Assembly: GCA_964036665.1 (NCBI GenBank)
Contig: OZ038533.1
Location: 8,144,413-8,208,412 of the forward strand
Reading direction: 5' to 3'
Source: Gordius sp. MW1
Taxonomy: Eukaryota; Nematomorpha; Gordioida; Gordea; Gordiidae
Length of the DNA: 64,000 bases
Positions 11,591-24,768 of the stretch are shown in pieces. Under the pieces are notes generated by a model. The model was not told the DNA's origin. It worked only from the letters and a program-made list of their open reading frames with translations, and did no database searches. The position numbers and the translations under genes were made by a program. The first letter of the stretch is position 1, and every line of letters starts with the position of its first letter.

Positions 11591-13510
11591 GGGACATTCC
11601 ATGTCAAATCGATCATAAAAAGGCGTTTTTCGGCCGACCCCCTCAGAATTTTATAAAATTTGGTGGAAATGTTAAAACTAGTAAAATTATTAATTTTCGA
11701 AAATTTTAGCTCATTTGGGCCACTACTTTTCGAGTTATGGGCGCTCAAAGGTCGAAAATCGGTCATTTAAAAAATCGGGTTGTGACGCTATATTCAATAA
11801 AATTCATAAGTTATTGGCCCCCAAATCATAGAATCTTGTTGTAGTAATAGGTAAGACCTATCTCCATAGGGAAAAAATCCAAAAAAATTTTTTTGTCGAT
11901 TGGTCATCTCATAATGGCCGAAATGGCCAATATGGCATAACTACTGTTGAACCCTCTCAAACCGTTTCAAATTTGAGACAAATGTTTTATACTACCTATT
12001 AATCAAATTAAATAAAAGAGAAAGTTGGGCGGCCATCTTGAAGTGGTCATAAATTGCTAGAAACGGTATTTTATTTATTTGGCGCCAAAATGACCCTCCA
12101 AAATTGGTTTTTTTACTCATTTAGCCATCTTATAATATTATTATATCTATTATACAAATATTTTTGCTATAAATTAACACCCCAACCCCCCCCCCCCCCC
12201 CCCTTTAATCTTAAATCAAAATAGCGAGTAATTTTTTCCCACAAATTATTTTATTGTAATTTGGAAACAGGCTCGTGAAATAGATAATAAAATCGTCAGG
12301 ATTATTGAATATAGGCTTTAAAATTGCCTTATCAACACAGATTGATTTCTTTTTTGGCGCGTATGAATTAATTTGTATGACCTCTAGCGCGAATTTTAAA
12401 TGATGTCGAATTCTTTTAATAAAATTACTTTATCGTTTAATTTTACTATCAACTAATTATCCCCTAGACGTTCGAAATTTTGAATCTAATTTATAATAAA
12501 AATTATGACGATGAAAAAATAATAGTTAGTTTGCTTAACCCATGCGAACCCTTTCGCTTAGATAAATTTCACAAAATATCTCTAAAGAAATGGGATATAT
12601 TAAAAATTGTATCACCTTTAACCTCAACCGGAGAACTTATACCTTATTTAAAACGAAATGCTTGATGCGACACTAAAACATATTGCCTTACCTAAAATAT
12701 ACTTCAGATATGTTAAATTAATTTTTTATATGCGCTTGAAGACATGCCCTCCGTCATACTTTTTTTTAATACTTTTACATATCGAATAACAAACAATGAA
12801 TATATACTTTGAAATAAATTATTATTTAAGGTGATTTTTCAAAGCTGTTTCTATTTCAAAATTCGAAGAAAAACCACTCCCTATTTTGATTGTAATTTAT
12901 AGGAAATATGGGGGGGGGGGGGGGGTTGGGGTGTTAATTTATAGCAAAAATATTTGTATAATAGATATAATAATATTATAAGATGGCTAAATGAGTAATA
13001 AAACCAATTTTAGAGGGTCATTTTGGCACCAAATAAATAAAATACCGTTTCTAGCAATTTATGACCACTTCAAGATGGCCGCCCAACTTTCTCTTTTATT
13101 TAATTTGGTTAATAGGTAGTATAAAACATTTGTCTCAAATTTGAAACGGTTTGAGAGAGTTCAACAGTAGTTATGCCATATTGGCCATTTCGGCCATTAT
13201 GAGATGACCAATCGACAAAAAAAATTTTTTGGATTTTTTCCCTATGGAGATAGGTCTTACCTATTACTACAACAAGATTCTATGATTTGGGGGCCAATAA
13301 TTTATGAATTTTATTGAATATAGCGTCACAACCCGATTTTTTGAATGGCCGATTTTCGACCTTTGAGAGCACACAACTCGAAAAGTAGTGGCCCAAATGA
13401 GCTAAAATTTTCGGAAATTAATAATTTTACTAGTTTTAACATTTCCACCAAATTTTATAAAATTCTGAGGGGGTCGGCCGAAAACGTGGCGATTTGACAT
13501 GGAATGTCCC
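11591..13510. mobile_element. foldback DNA element with ~600-bp inverted arms
   Basis: The left arm (11591-12203) and right arm (12908-13510) are near-perfect inverted copies. They start GGGACATTCCATGTCAAATC and end at homopolymer C and G runs (about 12186-12202 and 12910-12926). TA (or TATA) flanks both ends, suggesting a TA-targeting superfamily such as Tc1/mariner. The ~0.7-kb centre has no recognisable transposase, so this is a non-autonomous element. Confidence 0.8.
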
Positions 13511-13512
13511 TA

Positions 13513-15878
13513 TACGCTTATTAGCAAGTAAGGTTAAGTTTTTAAAATTCACTATTTGAAATAGAAAAAGCCTTATTTAAGCATATAGGTTAAATTGATA
13601 CAGAAATTTTATAAAATCTATGGTGGATCCATTTTTTATAATTTAATAATAATTTATAATAACATAAAATGTTCTTCAATTCAAATGTCAACAATAAATT
13701 TTAAAACTATGGATGGAACCTAATATCCTCAAAGATAAATTCATTTTCATTAATTTTTGCTATTCAAGCAAAGTTCCTTTTAAAAAACCTATAATTACAA
13801 TTTCACCTATAAAAGTTGTTTTTCTAGTTTTTTATTGTTAAAGAGTTTGCATGTTCCAATCCTTTGTACAATGTTATTATTTATATATGAGTATTCTGTG
13901 CAATCATTATATATGATAGATAAATTTTTTGATAGCCACCTTATACCTAACAAAGCACTAATTTATAGTATTATTACTAAATTAACATACACTTATCATA
14001 AGTAAAACCCTGTACTCCTAAACTCAATGTGACTTTAAATTGAGAAAATGGGTTAAAAAATTTAAAAAGCAAGGTTGAAAATTAAAAAATGGCAGTTATG
14101 TTTAATGTTTTGCAATCATTTTAGATAAATTTTATTTTAGAGTTAGGTTAAATTTTTATAACTCAAATTATTATATATAGCCTTAACACCTAAATAAAAA
14201 TAAAACATAATAATGATGATTAAATATTAAGGAATTTATTTATATTCACCATTTGAAGCAAAAAAGGTTGAGGAATAATTCATATTGACTATGTTTTTAG
14301 ACAATAAATCTGTTGGTGCATGTGCAAAAAAAAATAATTAAAAACAGTTACTAAATTCCTTTCAATGCATTTCTTATAAAAAATTGAAACCCTTATAGAT
14401 CATAAATAAATAATAAGATTTAAAATTTACAAAATGTTTAGTCTTCAAATATTCAAATTTAGTTAAACATATAATTAAATCAAAGCAATTTAGTATAACA
14501 CTATTAAAATTAAATGGCTTGAGAATTCAAAAATAGTTGTATAAAACTTAGTGTAAATTTAATTATTTAAAGAAATAAAATGTAGTGATTAAAGTTTTAA
14601 CAATCAATAATAATTAAATAAAAATCAGATTTTTAAGAACAGTCAAAATGTTTAGTAAATCAAAATATTAAAAAAAAATTAAAATTGTTTAAAATAAAAA
14701 ATACTTTTAAAAATTTTATAGATGCACAATGTTACTTGATACATGCATATTAATTATTAATGAACAGATATTTAAATCTAATTTAGTCATTTTTATATTA
14801 CTCTATCTGATAGAAAAAAGCATATAATATGAGAAAACACAAAGCTACGGGTAGGTTTTAAATTGAAACCAAGTACCTCAAAAAATAGTAAAACTATTCT
14901 AAATAATTAAATTTGCACATCAATTGGATTACAGTAAGTTAATAATTTCACATTTTTTATGGCAACACACTAAAGGGATAAAAATGAATAATCTCATAAA
15001 TATATTTTAAACCATTTGTGAAATATTCCGAATATACATATATGGCATAAATTGTACAACAACGATAAATTACATGTCATAAGCTTTTCTCCGCCCAGTT
15101 GTCGCAGGTTAATACTCTTTGGGCGCCCTCGTTTTTTTGGTAAAAGATGGGCTCTATTTGAAGAAGTCTTTACCATCAGGTGATAATCGTGAATGTATGT
15201 ATGTGGGGATATGTTGTCTTAAGGGTATTTTCCCAAAATACAATGGGATAAAATACAAATAGCTTGAAACGGTTTCAATCTTGAAACTTCAAGATCTTAT
15301 AATGCGCATGCGTATGCATTTAACAGACCAATCAGATAGCTGCGCATTTTAATAATGCGCATGCGTATGCATTTAACAATTATTGCTGCAATATAAAACT
15401 TTAAGGGACAGAATTAAAGTTCAGGGTAGTGTTTTAGGTCAGCGTTTTAGGTTAGGGTAAGGATTAGATGCACATCAAATTCCCTCCCCATTTGAGATTT
15501 AATTTTCCGTGATATTGAGTGTGGCATTTTGGACTGTAACCATTATATTTTGTCTCATTGAATTTTGGGCATGAATCGTCTGAAGAAGTCCTTGAGCTTA
15601 TTAGTAAATGCCATCTGAAGTTGAGTATCTTAACCAAATGGATGCCTGTAATAATTTCTGGAACGATAATATTATAATACAATCTTACTGCAGCGAAGTC
15701 TTTCAGGAACTAAGCTTCGTTCCCTCAAGTTGGTATGGGATGTAGTGCTAATGCGCTCTTAGCCATAACTATTATGTAAACCCTGACATCTGATAAACCG
15801 GCAGCGGTACCTCTGGTAAATTACAGAGCTTCTGATACAGCTAGGCATACAGTTTAGGCTCAATTGTACAACCGTATT
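13513..15878. other. gene-free AT-rich region
   Basis: Very AT-rich. Near 15300-15375 there are two copies of AATGCGCATGCGTATGCATT. A small basic frame at 14994-15176 (minus) contains K-K-R-G-R-P-K, an AT-hook-like motif, but has no other support. Confidence 0.4.
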
Positions 15879-16103
15879 CATGGGCGTAGCCAAGTTTTAT
15901 TAGGGGGGGGGGGTTGTGAAAAGGTTTTAAGTTCAATTAAGGGGGGAGGGGGCCTTAAATTTTTTAATTTTTAAGGATTTTTGTATTGAAATTTTTTTTT
16001 GTCATTTAGGGGGGGGGGACATAAATTTTTTAAGGATTTTTGTATTGAAATTTTTTTTGTTATTTAAGGGGCGGGGGGCGGCCGCCCCCTGGCAATGCCC
16101 ATG
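15879..16103. repeat. hAT-like MITE, CATGGGCGTAGCC family
   Basis: Starts CATGGGCGTAGCCAAG and ends with a GGCAATGCCCATG-type complement, with G-runs near each end and AT-rich DNA between. Related ends occur at 33972, 43247, 47945 and 62940. No matching target duplication was seen. Confidence 0.5.
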
Positions 16104-16539
16104 CCCATGTTAATTGCTTAATGTCACGAACAAGGTACCTGTTAGTAAGCGCTTCTCACTTGGTTAGTTGCCTCAATACGGTTATTTTCTATCAAATTAG
16201 GCTCACAAATTACCCCATCTATGCCTCATTCATAGCATATGGGGTAAAAATAATTAGAACCTTACTCGGAAGGCCTTTTAGATAACCCAGGCTTGGGCTA
16301 GATATAAGCTAAGCCCCACTGCACCCTACAATATTATTTAAATAATCTTTTTATTTTTGTATTTAAGTCTAAAATAGGTGTGTTTTTGGAGATGCTTTTT
16401 TAATTGTGTATATGTTTAGCCATATTATTTTAATCATAATTGATAAAATATTCATAAAATTTTAGGATTTAATTGTGACATTTTTTTAATTTATATTATA
16501 TGTACATTAAACATTTTTGAACACTATATAAATGGTCAA

Positions 16540-16928
16540 ACAGAAGAGGGCAGGGCCCAAGAGATGGCCTTGTTGGATTCCTTTGGATGACTCGATTATC
16601 CCGTACCCAAGAAGTAGATAAGTTTGGTTGTCAAACCTATTTAACAAAAGCTGATGGAATTCTGGGAATTGTAGCATGAACGGCTCAACAAAGGTGGCGC
16701 AGTTTACGCTGTTAAAAGCGTTTTTAAAATTCTGACCCGGAGGTCATTTGGTGAGGAAGACTCAAGAAATGTTTGAGCTATATGGGAAGCAGCCTCGCAT
16801 CCTCCTTTCACATTAAAACAGTTGATGAGAAAAGCCGTTAAAGATGACCGGATACGAGAGGGGATTAATTTGGAAACAATGCGTCGGAGGACTGATCGAT
16901 CCAACAACAATGGGTCCAATCGAAACAT
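16540..16928 (-). pseudogene. non-LTR reverse transcriptase remnant
   Basis: On the minus strand it reads R-R-I-V-S-K-L-I then N-V-K-G-G-C-E-A-A-S-H. This matches R-R-I-I-S-K-L-I and G-V-K-G-G-C-E-A-A-S-H in the LINE at 54320-60700. Only the region ahead of the catalytic motifs is legible and frames shift, so this is an old fragment of the same LINE family. Confidence 0.65.
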
Positions 16929-17349
16929 CTGGTTTTTTTAATGAGTTTTTTACCAAAAAGGAGAGGAACTATTTCGTGAGGAAATTGTACCCTCAAAATT
17001 GGGTTAAATTGGTGTAAGGATCCGTAACAACTCCATGCGCTACTTATTATTATAATTACTTTTGATTATATAAAATGTACTTTTACGCATTATGTAACAA
17101 ATAGATATATACAGTTGTATTCATTCATAGATAGATACAGAATAAAAGATCAGTTGTTTTTTAACTCTCCTCCTAAACTACTTAATTCCCGTAAGACTCT
17201 ATCAACGCTAATAGATATCCCGATCATCCCCTACTAGGTAAACATCCATATTCCTTTTCCCCTCCCTTTCATCAACATTTACCTGGACAACGACATATAC
17301 ATCCCCAACGACAACTTATACAATTGGCTAGTAGGGAATGTGACCCGCT
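16929..17349. other. gene-free spacer
   Basis: No feature recognised. Confidence 0.35.
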
Positions 17350-18640
17350 AAGTTGAGGTTTGACTAGGTCCTGAAATTATATTGGTCTTATGCCATCGAG
17401 ACCCTCGGCAGAGTTCTTTTTAAAAGACCTAAGTGGCCACTTCCTGGACATAAATTGTGGATCTAACGCAGGAGTTTAAGGCTTCCCAAATTTATTTCGT
17501 GAAACTTACATATGAGTTTCGTTTTCCCAGGCATCACCTTATTAAATCGCGAGTGACCGTGTCATAAGCTTGCTCCATTTCAATAAAGACCATATATGGG
17601 TAGCTTCACATTTCTATATATTTATCCATCATTTGTCTTAGTGCGAAGATTAGTTTAATTGTGTTGCCGCCCAAAATTCCGAATTGGCTAGCCGATATCT
17701 CCGCCTCGTTTTTCAGCCTTGTTATTAAGATTTTTTTTCATAAGTTTCAACCCGTTGCAAGTTAACGCAATATCTTTGTAATTTCCACACTCCTGAGGGT
17801 AGAGACCGGCACGCGTGACCCGATACCCGAGGTCGGGTTGCAAGTTTTGAAATGTCTTCAGGTTGTGTTCATGTTGAAAATTTTTAAATTCTTTCAGGTC
17901 GGGACGGATAAGAGTCTGGCCAAAGGTTATGACTTATGAATCTTAAATTGCAAAAGACACGGGATATATTTATTAAATTGTTGTCCTTCTTGATTCATTT
18001 TATTAATTCCAGTTTTAGATTGTTTTAATTGGAGCGCAAATTAATATCTACTTATGAATCGTAAAATATATCAAAATAATAATTTATTGTGTTTAAATAG
18101 AATGAATAGCGACCCGACATTTTAAATGCTATCATATTAATACACCACTATAATGAATCATTCAAATAAATTTAGTAGTTCAAATCTATAGGATCCATTA
18201 GTTTCATAAATCCCACTTTAATTTGTGAATTAAGTTTTATACATCGCAATTTCTCTTATGTTTGCGTAGGGTAATAAAATTTAAAAGGCGTTTGGAAGGG
18301 ATTTGGTTAAAATATTTAATTGCTTTAGGGTCGGGCCGAGTCGGTTTAAAATGCTTTTGTGTCGGGTCAGGAAATTTTAAGATGCTTTCGAATAAGGTCG
18401 GGTTTGGGTTTAAAATTTTGAAAATTATCGAGTCGCGTTCGGATTAAAAAAAAGTGACTTTGCAGGTTTCTACCTGAGGTTTTCCTTTTCCTTTCAGATA
18501 TAATAGTGCTTGCTCTCCATAGACTACGAATTCGCTCTTCTGCTAATATCTTGTTAAAGAGGTTCGTCATGGTCCTAATTCCTTCTTATCTGCATGAATA
18601 AGGCTTCCATTATTTTATCTTTGCCATTAGCTTTTGCTTT
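17350..18640 (-). pseudogene. RTE-type reverse transcriptase remnant, split by a MITE
   Basis: Minus-strand pieces read N-L-F-N-K-I-L-A-E-E-R-I and W-R-A-S-T-I-I (about 18500-18570). Beyond the MITE at 17800-18472 they continue E-C-G-N-Y-K-D-I-A-L-T-C and L-K-L-M (about 17730-17795), then V-F-I-E-M-E-Q-A-Y-D-T-V-T-R (about 17545-17590). The order matches the RTE at 1658-4733. Many stops and shifts make it dead. Confidence 0.75.
17800..18472. mobile_element. hAT-type MITE with CCCGA/TCGGG arrays
   Basis: 673 bp. The ends TAGAGACCGGCA and TGCAGGTTTCTA are imperfect inverted repeats. The flanks CCTGAGGG (17792-17799) and CCTGAGGT (18473-18480) form an 8-bp target duplication with one mismatch. 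Removing the insert rejoins the RTE coding sequence, which confirms the boundaries. Subterminal TCGGGT-type repeats link it to the element at 40402-41294. Confidence 0.75.
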
Positions 18641-20670
18641 TGCATCTTGTTCATTTATGTCCTATCTTCACCCTTCTGAGAGTGTTCGACCATACTTATG
18701 TTTGGATCTAAATAGGGAGAGCTTGTTTATTGACAAAATCATTCGTTTTTTTACGCTTCAAATTTGGCGTTACAACACTTTTAACCAATGGTTATTTGAC
18801 CAAAATCACGTAATCTTGTTTACTTTTAGCCAATTGGTGCACTTTTCTACTATGTTGAACTATATTATTGTTGAATTATATAACCCTACAATTTATTCAT
18901 CATTATAAATAGGCGCAATTGATAAGTGTTAATTAAAGAGTATATATTGACGTGATCCACTCCAATCATACCCTTTAAAAATCTTAAAACGTTAGAGTAA
19001 GCTAATTGAATATTTTTATAAGCATTATTTTTTGCATGATTATTATTAACGTCTTTGATATATATATATTGTATACAAGGTTCATTAAAAAACTACAATA
19101 TGAAAAGAAGTAAAATTAAATTTTTTGTATACGATCAAGGAATCGGGCTTTGTGAAAAATTAACGGACTGGGTGTATCATTTATTAATTTATTATATATT
19201 TGTAACGGTCAGGGGTTGATGTAAAGAGGCTTATTGTAGGTTTCTAATTTTGCATGCTCATGTGTAAGTCGAAGGCGAGAGGGAAGATCCAAGATTTGGG
19301 AATACCACTCCCCACTGGAGTGTAATTTAAGTCGGCCCCCCCTCCCGACAAGGGAAAAATGCTAGCTACGCCACTGTGTATTAAGCTCCGATAAATAATG
19401 TTAACTTTTCTAATGTACCCTTACCCGTTAGGTAGTTTAACCCCAAAATTTAGCAAGATCCTCTTGAACTAATTTAACTATCTACACAGCGTAGCCAAGG
19501 GGAAGGGGGGGGGTCCCCTTGGCGGTCAAAATTCGGAAATTTTTTTGATTAAAAAATAAATTAAAGGGTTAAAATATTATAGTTTAGTTGCATAAAAAAC
19601 TTTAAGACCCTTATATAAACCTAGGAAAATAATATATACATTTAATTTTTTTATTTAATTTTCGACAAAATGCATAGTAAAATTTACGAATACGATTGTG
19701 AAAATTGCTAAGAAAAAAAAACTTGGTTAAAGATTTATTTCCAGAGAAAACACCAGACCACCCCAGGAAGTTGCTAACTAAGCAATCATGTTTAAAATAG
19801 TAATTAATTTCTTAGATATCTCAATTGTTATAATTATTAATGTTTATTTTTTAAGTTGTTACTTGAGCATATATAGACAAAACATGTGCATATCCAAACC
19901 TAATTAAGCATTGACTATCAAAATGAATTATGGTTATCTACCTATCCTATGTATCTATAATTTTAATCCACTGATTAACAATCTCGAGATGATACCCTGT
20001 ATTTGTTCAAAGAAATAGATGAACAATGATGCGGATCAGTGGCGGAGCCAAGGCCCCCCCCCCCCCCCTCTTAGCAAAAATTGAAAAAATTGATATAAAT
20101 TAAATATTAGAGGAGTTTAAATATTTAGTCAGATAAAAGACTCACTTATAAATACCTTAAACGATTTTCTTCATTTTTAAACTAAATTTTTGGCAAAAAG
20201 CTTTTACCACATTTTTTTGTCTTCTTAACACCACATTTATCAATGATCGGAGTTTTTCCATACTCAAAAGATTAGAAGCTTATTCAAAAAATAGAATGTC
20301 AAGACATTGATGGAATGAATTGGCAATAAAACGAATCATATGTAAAAATAAATTTTACTAAAATGTTCCTCATTTTAAATAGACTCATATTTGCCTAAAT
20401 TTTCTGCTAAAACTCATCACGCTTTGATAACTAAATTGCCCTCCAAGGCCAGCCCAAACCCATTAATTGCCCAATTCACTAATGCTGTCCGTACTGCCGG
20501 GCCCAAATTGACGATTTTAAAATTTCAAGCATTAATTTTGTCTTATTTTTGAAAATTTTTGATTTGATTTTAAAATTTTTAAAAATAAAAAGGTGACAGA
20601 AAAATATTAAATAAATAAAAAATCGCATTGCTATGCTGCCCGCCCAGGCCTACTTGAAATCCTGATATAA
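18641..20670. other. gene-free AT-rich region with MITE ends
   Basis: Contains isolated C- or G-run termini of hAT-like MITEs: TAGCTACGCCACTG (about 19360-19375), CAGCGTAGCCAAGG (about 19487-19500) and CAGTGGCGGAGCCAAGG (about 20037-20053). Paired ends could not be assigned. No coding region recognised. Confidence 0.4.
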
Positions 20671-20910
20671 TGTATGATGGTTGTCTAGAAGTAAGGGTAG
20701 GTTATAAACTTTTTCACACACACAATATACTTAATAAGAATGAATAGCGAGATTGAATGTGAAAGAAGATATTAAAGTAATGCCGAATGTGTAAAAGGTA
20801 ATGCGGATGTTGATAATTCCAAATGCGATGGATAGAAGAATAATGGTAACTCCAATTCGACGTAAAAATCCAATTCGTTACTTGATGTCGCCAATATCTA
20901 AAACGCCACA
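20671..20910 (-). repeat. 3' LTR of the gypsy element
   Basis: 240-bp copy, very similar to the interrupted LTR at 24790-27218. Confidence 0.8.
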
Positions 20911-21063
20911 ATACTCCCCTTCCAGACATATTAAAGGTTTTAAATATGTCGATAAAAATTGGCTAAAACTTATATGATGTATTCACGAAGATTTTTCGGC
21001 CAATAAACTTTTTTACCCTTTTTAGTTACTTTGGCTGATTCTACCGCCTCTTGGGTCGTTGCT

Positions 21064-23961
21064 TCAGCTTGAGTTTCGTCGGCAATCTGTAAGGATGGCT
21101 CCTCTCAGATAGCAGGGTTTTAATCTGTCTATTGAGACTGAATCTCTTTTACCATTTTTTCCTATGATGAAGTATTTTGGTTCGCGTTTTAACACTTTAA
21201 ACGACCCGTCGTTTGGTGAGGTGAGTGGCCTGCGAACTGTGTCGTTTCTGACAAAAACATGAGAAGTTTCTAACAGATTTTGACTAACTTGTTCTTTTGG
21301 CTTCCTGTGGTGTTGCGGTATATGGTACGGTATTGCCATCATTGCCTTACTTAGTTTGTCTACAAAGTTATGCAATTCCATTTCCGGTTGTTTATTGGCC
21401 TCAGGTTGCTGTAGAAAATAGTCTCCAGACAGTCTTATGTTAATTCGTGTTAGTCCATGTCTTCCTTGATTGTGGCACGGATACCAAGTAACACGAGTGG
21501 AAGAACTTCACTTCTTTTGATTTTTTCGGTGGCTTTTAAAGATGCCTTAATTGTCTGTGGAAGTTCCACAAAGTCCGTTGGCGGATGGGTGATAGGCAGT
21601 GGTTTTTATATGCCTGCTTCCTAATGTGTTGGATAGTTGTTTGAAAAGTCCTGACTGAAACTGCGATTCTCTGTCGGTAGTAATTGTACTTGGGACACCA
21701 TAATTGGCTATCCAAATTTCAATAAGCTTGGAAGCGATTTCTTCGGTAGATGTTTCTTTGAGTGGAACGGCCATGGGCCATCTCGAAAAACGATCGATTG
21801 CTGTAAAAATATATGTAAAACCGTTTGGAGGTGGTAGTGGTCCAATTAAATCGACGTGTATGTGTGAGAATCTTGCGAAAGTCCCGGGCGTCGTTATAGT
21901 GTGTTTATGACCTTTGTTTAGTTGGCATTTTAAACAACACTTAGCCCAATTTCTAACGTCTCGGTTCATCGAAGGCCATACATACACTCTTGAAATCAGT
22001 TTGCTTGTAGCTCGTATGCCAGGGCGAGAAAAAGCATGAAAGTGATCGAAAACCTTCCTTCTGAGTGTTTCAGGTAATACCGGTTGGGGTTTAGTGGTAG
22101 AAAGATCACAAAGAACTTTACACTCTGATCCTGGGATATTAATTAGTTGTAACTTTAGGGATCATGAGATTTTTAGTCCTTCTAAGTATTCATCAGTCAT
22201 CTGGTGCTTGCTAATTTCCTCCAAATCAGGAATTTTTGGTAATTTAATAGAATCTATTTCCATCCGGGAAAGAGCGTCCGCTACTGTGTTGCTTTCGCCC
22301 TTAATGAATCGTATGTCAGTAGTATATTGCGAGATTAGGTCCAACTGTCTTGTTTCTCTTGGAGAATACTGGTCGGGTTTTGCGTTGAATGCGTAGGTGA
22401 GTGGTTTATGGTCGGTATAGATGGTGAAATTACGACCTTCTAAGATGTGGCGGAAATGCTTTATGGCCAAATAGATTGCGAGAAGTTCGCGGCCAAAAGT
22501 GCTGTACCGGATCTGAGTAGGTTGTAATTTCGCTGAGAAGAATGGTAATGGGTATACCTTGTCCGAAATGGTTTGCTCCAAAACTGCTCCGACCGCCGTG
22601 TCATCGGTGGTCAGTGTGATTTTTGTGAGGGGGTCCATATTCAAGAAGGTTAGTGTGGTAAAATTCGCTAATGCTGCTTTTGATTCTTCGAATGCCTTGA
22701 CCTGAACGTCGTTGAAGGTTCCGGACTTCTTAGACTTCTTCAGCAAATCGGGAGGTTGAAGGGTTCAGGAAATTCCGGGTAGATACGGTAGAAATTTATC
22801 ATTCGCCAACTCCGAATTTGCACTTCGAAGGGTAGATTCTAAGATCGTACTCTTGCAATCCATGAAAAACGATTCTCAAGTGCTGTTCGTGTTCCTGCTC
22901 CGATGCGCTAGCTATGAGGATATCATCGATGTACGCTTAAACGCAATCTATTCCTCTTAGGACTTCATCAATGAATCGTTGGAACGTCTGTGCTGCGTTT
23001 TTTAGTCCAAACGGCATTCTTGCGAATTCGTACAGGCTGAAAGGTGTTGTGACGGCTGTTTTGCATACGTCCTTTGGCGCAACGGGGATGTGATGGTAAG
23101 CTCTTACGAGGTCCAATTTGGAGAATATGTTTTTGTTGTGAAGAATGGCAGTAAAGTCGTGTATATGTGGTGTAGGATATCTGTCCGGTATTGTGACTTT
23201 ATTCAGGCCTCTGTAGTCTCCACAAGGTCTCCAATCACCTGTCTTTTTGGCGGCTAAATGCAATGGGGCTGCCCAGTTGCTTTCTGATTTCTGAATGATT
23301 CCTAAGTCTAACATATATTCGAATTCTTTTTTCGCGACGTTCAACTTTTCCGCTGTCAGTCTTCTAGGACGAGCGCACTGGGCTGGTCTTTTCGTTAGAA
23401 TGTGGTGGAGTACATCATAAGGTGGAATCTGTCGGTTGAAGTTTAGAGGGGATATGGGTGATAGAAATTCGTGCAGAATGCATCAAATTTTGTGCTGTGA
23501 TTGCTGAGTGCTACACGGATACCGAATGTCTGGTGTGGTGAGGATGTTCCTCTCGACGTTAATCGTGTGGTGCTGTCTATAAGTCGTTTATTGTTGATGT
23601 CCACAACTAACTTATAGTGGTGCAGTAAGTCAGCTCCAATTATAGGGGTGTGTACGTTTGCGACTAAAAATACCCATTTAAATTCCCGTCGTAAGCCTAG
23701 GTTTAAACATAATACGACTTGTCCGTATGTGTGGATGTTGGTTTGGTTAGCCGCTTGTAGAGCTGGGCCATATGGGATCAATGGATGTTTGGGAGGAGGT
23801 GGAATGATGGTAACTTCAGCGCCTGTGTCGACGAGGTATTTCCGTTGGGTGGACCGGTCGAATAAATAGAATAGGCGGCTGAAAGTACGGCCGTTTCCTA
23901 TAGTCGCCCATATGGGACGGCCCATCAGTTTTTTTGTTGAGGGGTGGTATTGAAGGAGCAA
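21064..23961 (-). pseudogene. gypsy pol: protease, RT, RNase H, integrase
   Basis: Domains from right to left: aspartic protease with V-D-T-G-A-E (about 23830); reverse transcriptase with K-L-D-L-V-R-A-Y (about 23120) and Y-I-D-D near 22925; RNase H with L-T-T-D-D-T (about 22605), F-G-R-E-L-L-A-I and Y-T-D-H-K-P-L-T-Y (about 22405); integrase with C-x2-C (about 21930), H-V-D-L-I-G-P (about 21850) and T-T-D-R-E-S-Q-F (about 21675). A stop just before Y-I-D-D, frame changes near 23400 and 22750-22930, and a shift in the last integrase segment break it. The copy is dead but recognisable over its full length. Confidence 0.85.
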
Positions 23962-24015
23962 GGTTAGGTGCAGTTTCTTGCTTCATTCTTGAACTTCTGA
24001 TGGGACCAACATATG

Positions 24016-24768
24016 TCAGTTGGGCGTTGTCTGGATGATGACCTTGATCTGCTTGACCGTCCATGTCGCCCTACTGCTGTTGGGATTGCCTGTTAATTGA
24101 TTTATTCTGAGTTCTAATTGTGACACAGCTTTGATAAGTTCCTGCATTTCGTTTGTTTGAATATTGGGAATAGGAATATTGGGAATAAGAATATTGGGAG
24201 TAAGGTTATTGGGAGTAGCTACAGATGCTAAGCTGCTGACTCTGAAAGTTTCATGAATCCTATCAGCAACGTCTGCGATACGATCCAGTGATTGATCATC
24301 TCCCTTAGTAGTCAAAATGCTTACCACATGTTGGGGTAGCTTGTCCATCCAGAGGCTTCTAAAAATCTTTTCGTCCATCACATTATTACCTAAACGAGAT
24401 TTTAGATATCTTACCAACTGGGAGGGGGTGCGGTCTCCAAGGAATATCTCAGAGAATAAATTCCTTATTCTCTTCTCATCACTGTCTCCTAATCTTTTCA
24501 CGATTGCCTCCTTCAGTTTGTCGTAAGGGGCAGATTCTGGAACCGTGAATATGAGGTCTGCTACCTCTTCCGCGACTTCTGGGGGTAGCAATTCGACAAG
24601 GTAAGAATACTTAATCTTCTGCGAGGATATGTTGCGTGTATGAAACACGGCTTCTACCTGTGACAACCATATGCGTACATTTTTAGGATGGAATTCAGGA
24701 ATTCTCACATGAACTGCGCTTTCTCTTGGTTCATTGGAGTCTGGAGTTGTTGTGTTTGTTTCCATCAC
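24016..24768 (-). CDS. gypsy gag
   Basis: An open 250-residue frame starting about 20 bases inside the 5' LTR. It has a retrotransposon-gag core (residues about 20-160) with R-I-W-L-S-Q-V-E-A-V-F, L-G-D-R-T-P-S-Q-L and L-W-M-D-K-L-P, then a low-complexity N-I-P/I-P-N-I repeat region (about 195-215). It overlaps the start of the protease frame at 24016-24064 in another frame, so pol may have been reached by frameshifting. No CCHC knuckle was seen. Gag assembles the particle. The rest of this element is broken. Confidence 0.75.
   Translation of the reverse strand: MMETNTTTPDSNEPRESAVHVRIPEFHPKNVRIWLSQVEAVFHTRNISSQKIKYSYLVELLPPEVAEEVADLIFTVPESAPYDKLKEAIVKRLGDSDEKRIRNLFSEIFLGDRTPSQLVRYLKSRLGNNVMDEKIFRSLWMDKLPQHVVSILTTKGDDQSLDRIADVADRIHETFRVSSLASVATPNNLTPNILIPNIPIPNIQTNEMQELIKAVSQLELRINQLTGNPNSSRATWTVKQIKVIIQTTPN

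Noticed and set aside
14994-15176. Small minus-strand frame with K-K-R-G-R-P-K
   Set aside because: An AT-hook-like heptad alone is not enough; no flanking domain, splice partner or homologue in the window.
18594-18908. 104-residue plus-strand frame with a hydrophobic start
   Set aside because: It overlaps the decayed RTE on the other strand and its composition looks like translated AT-rich DNA.
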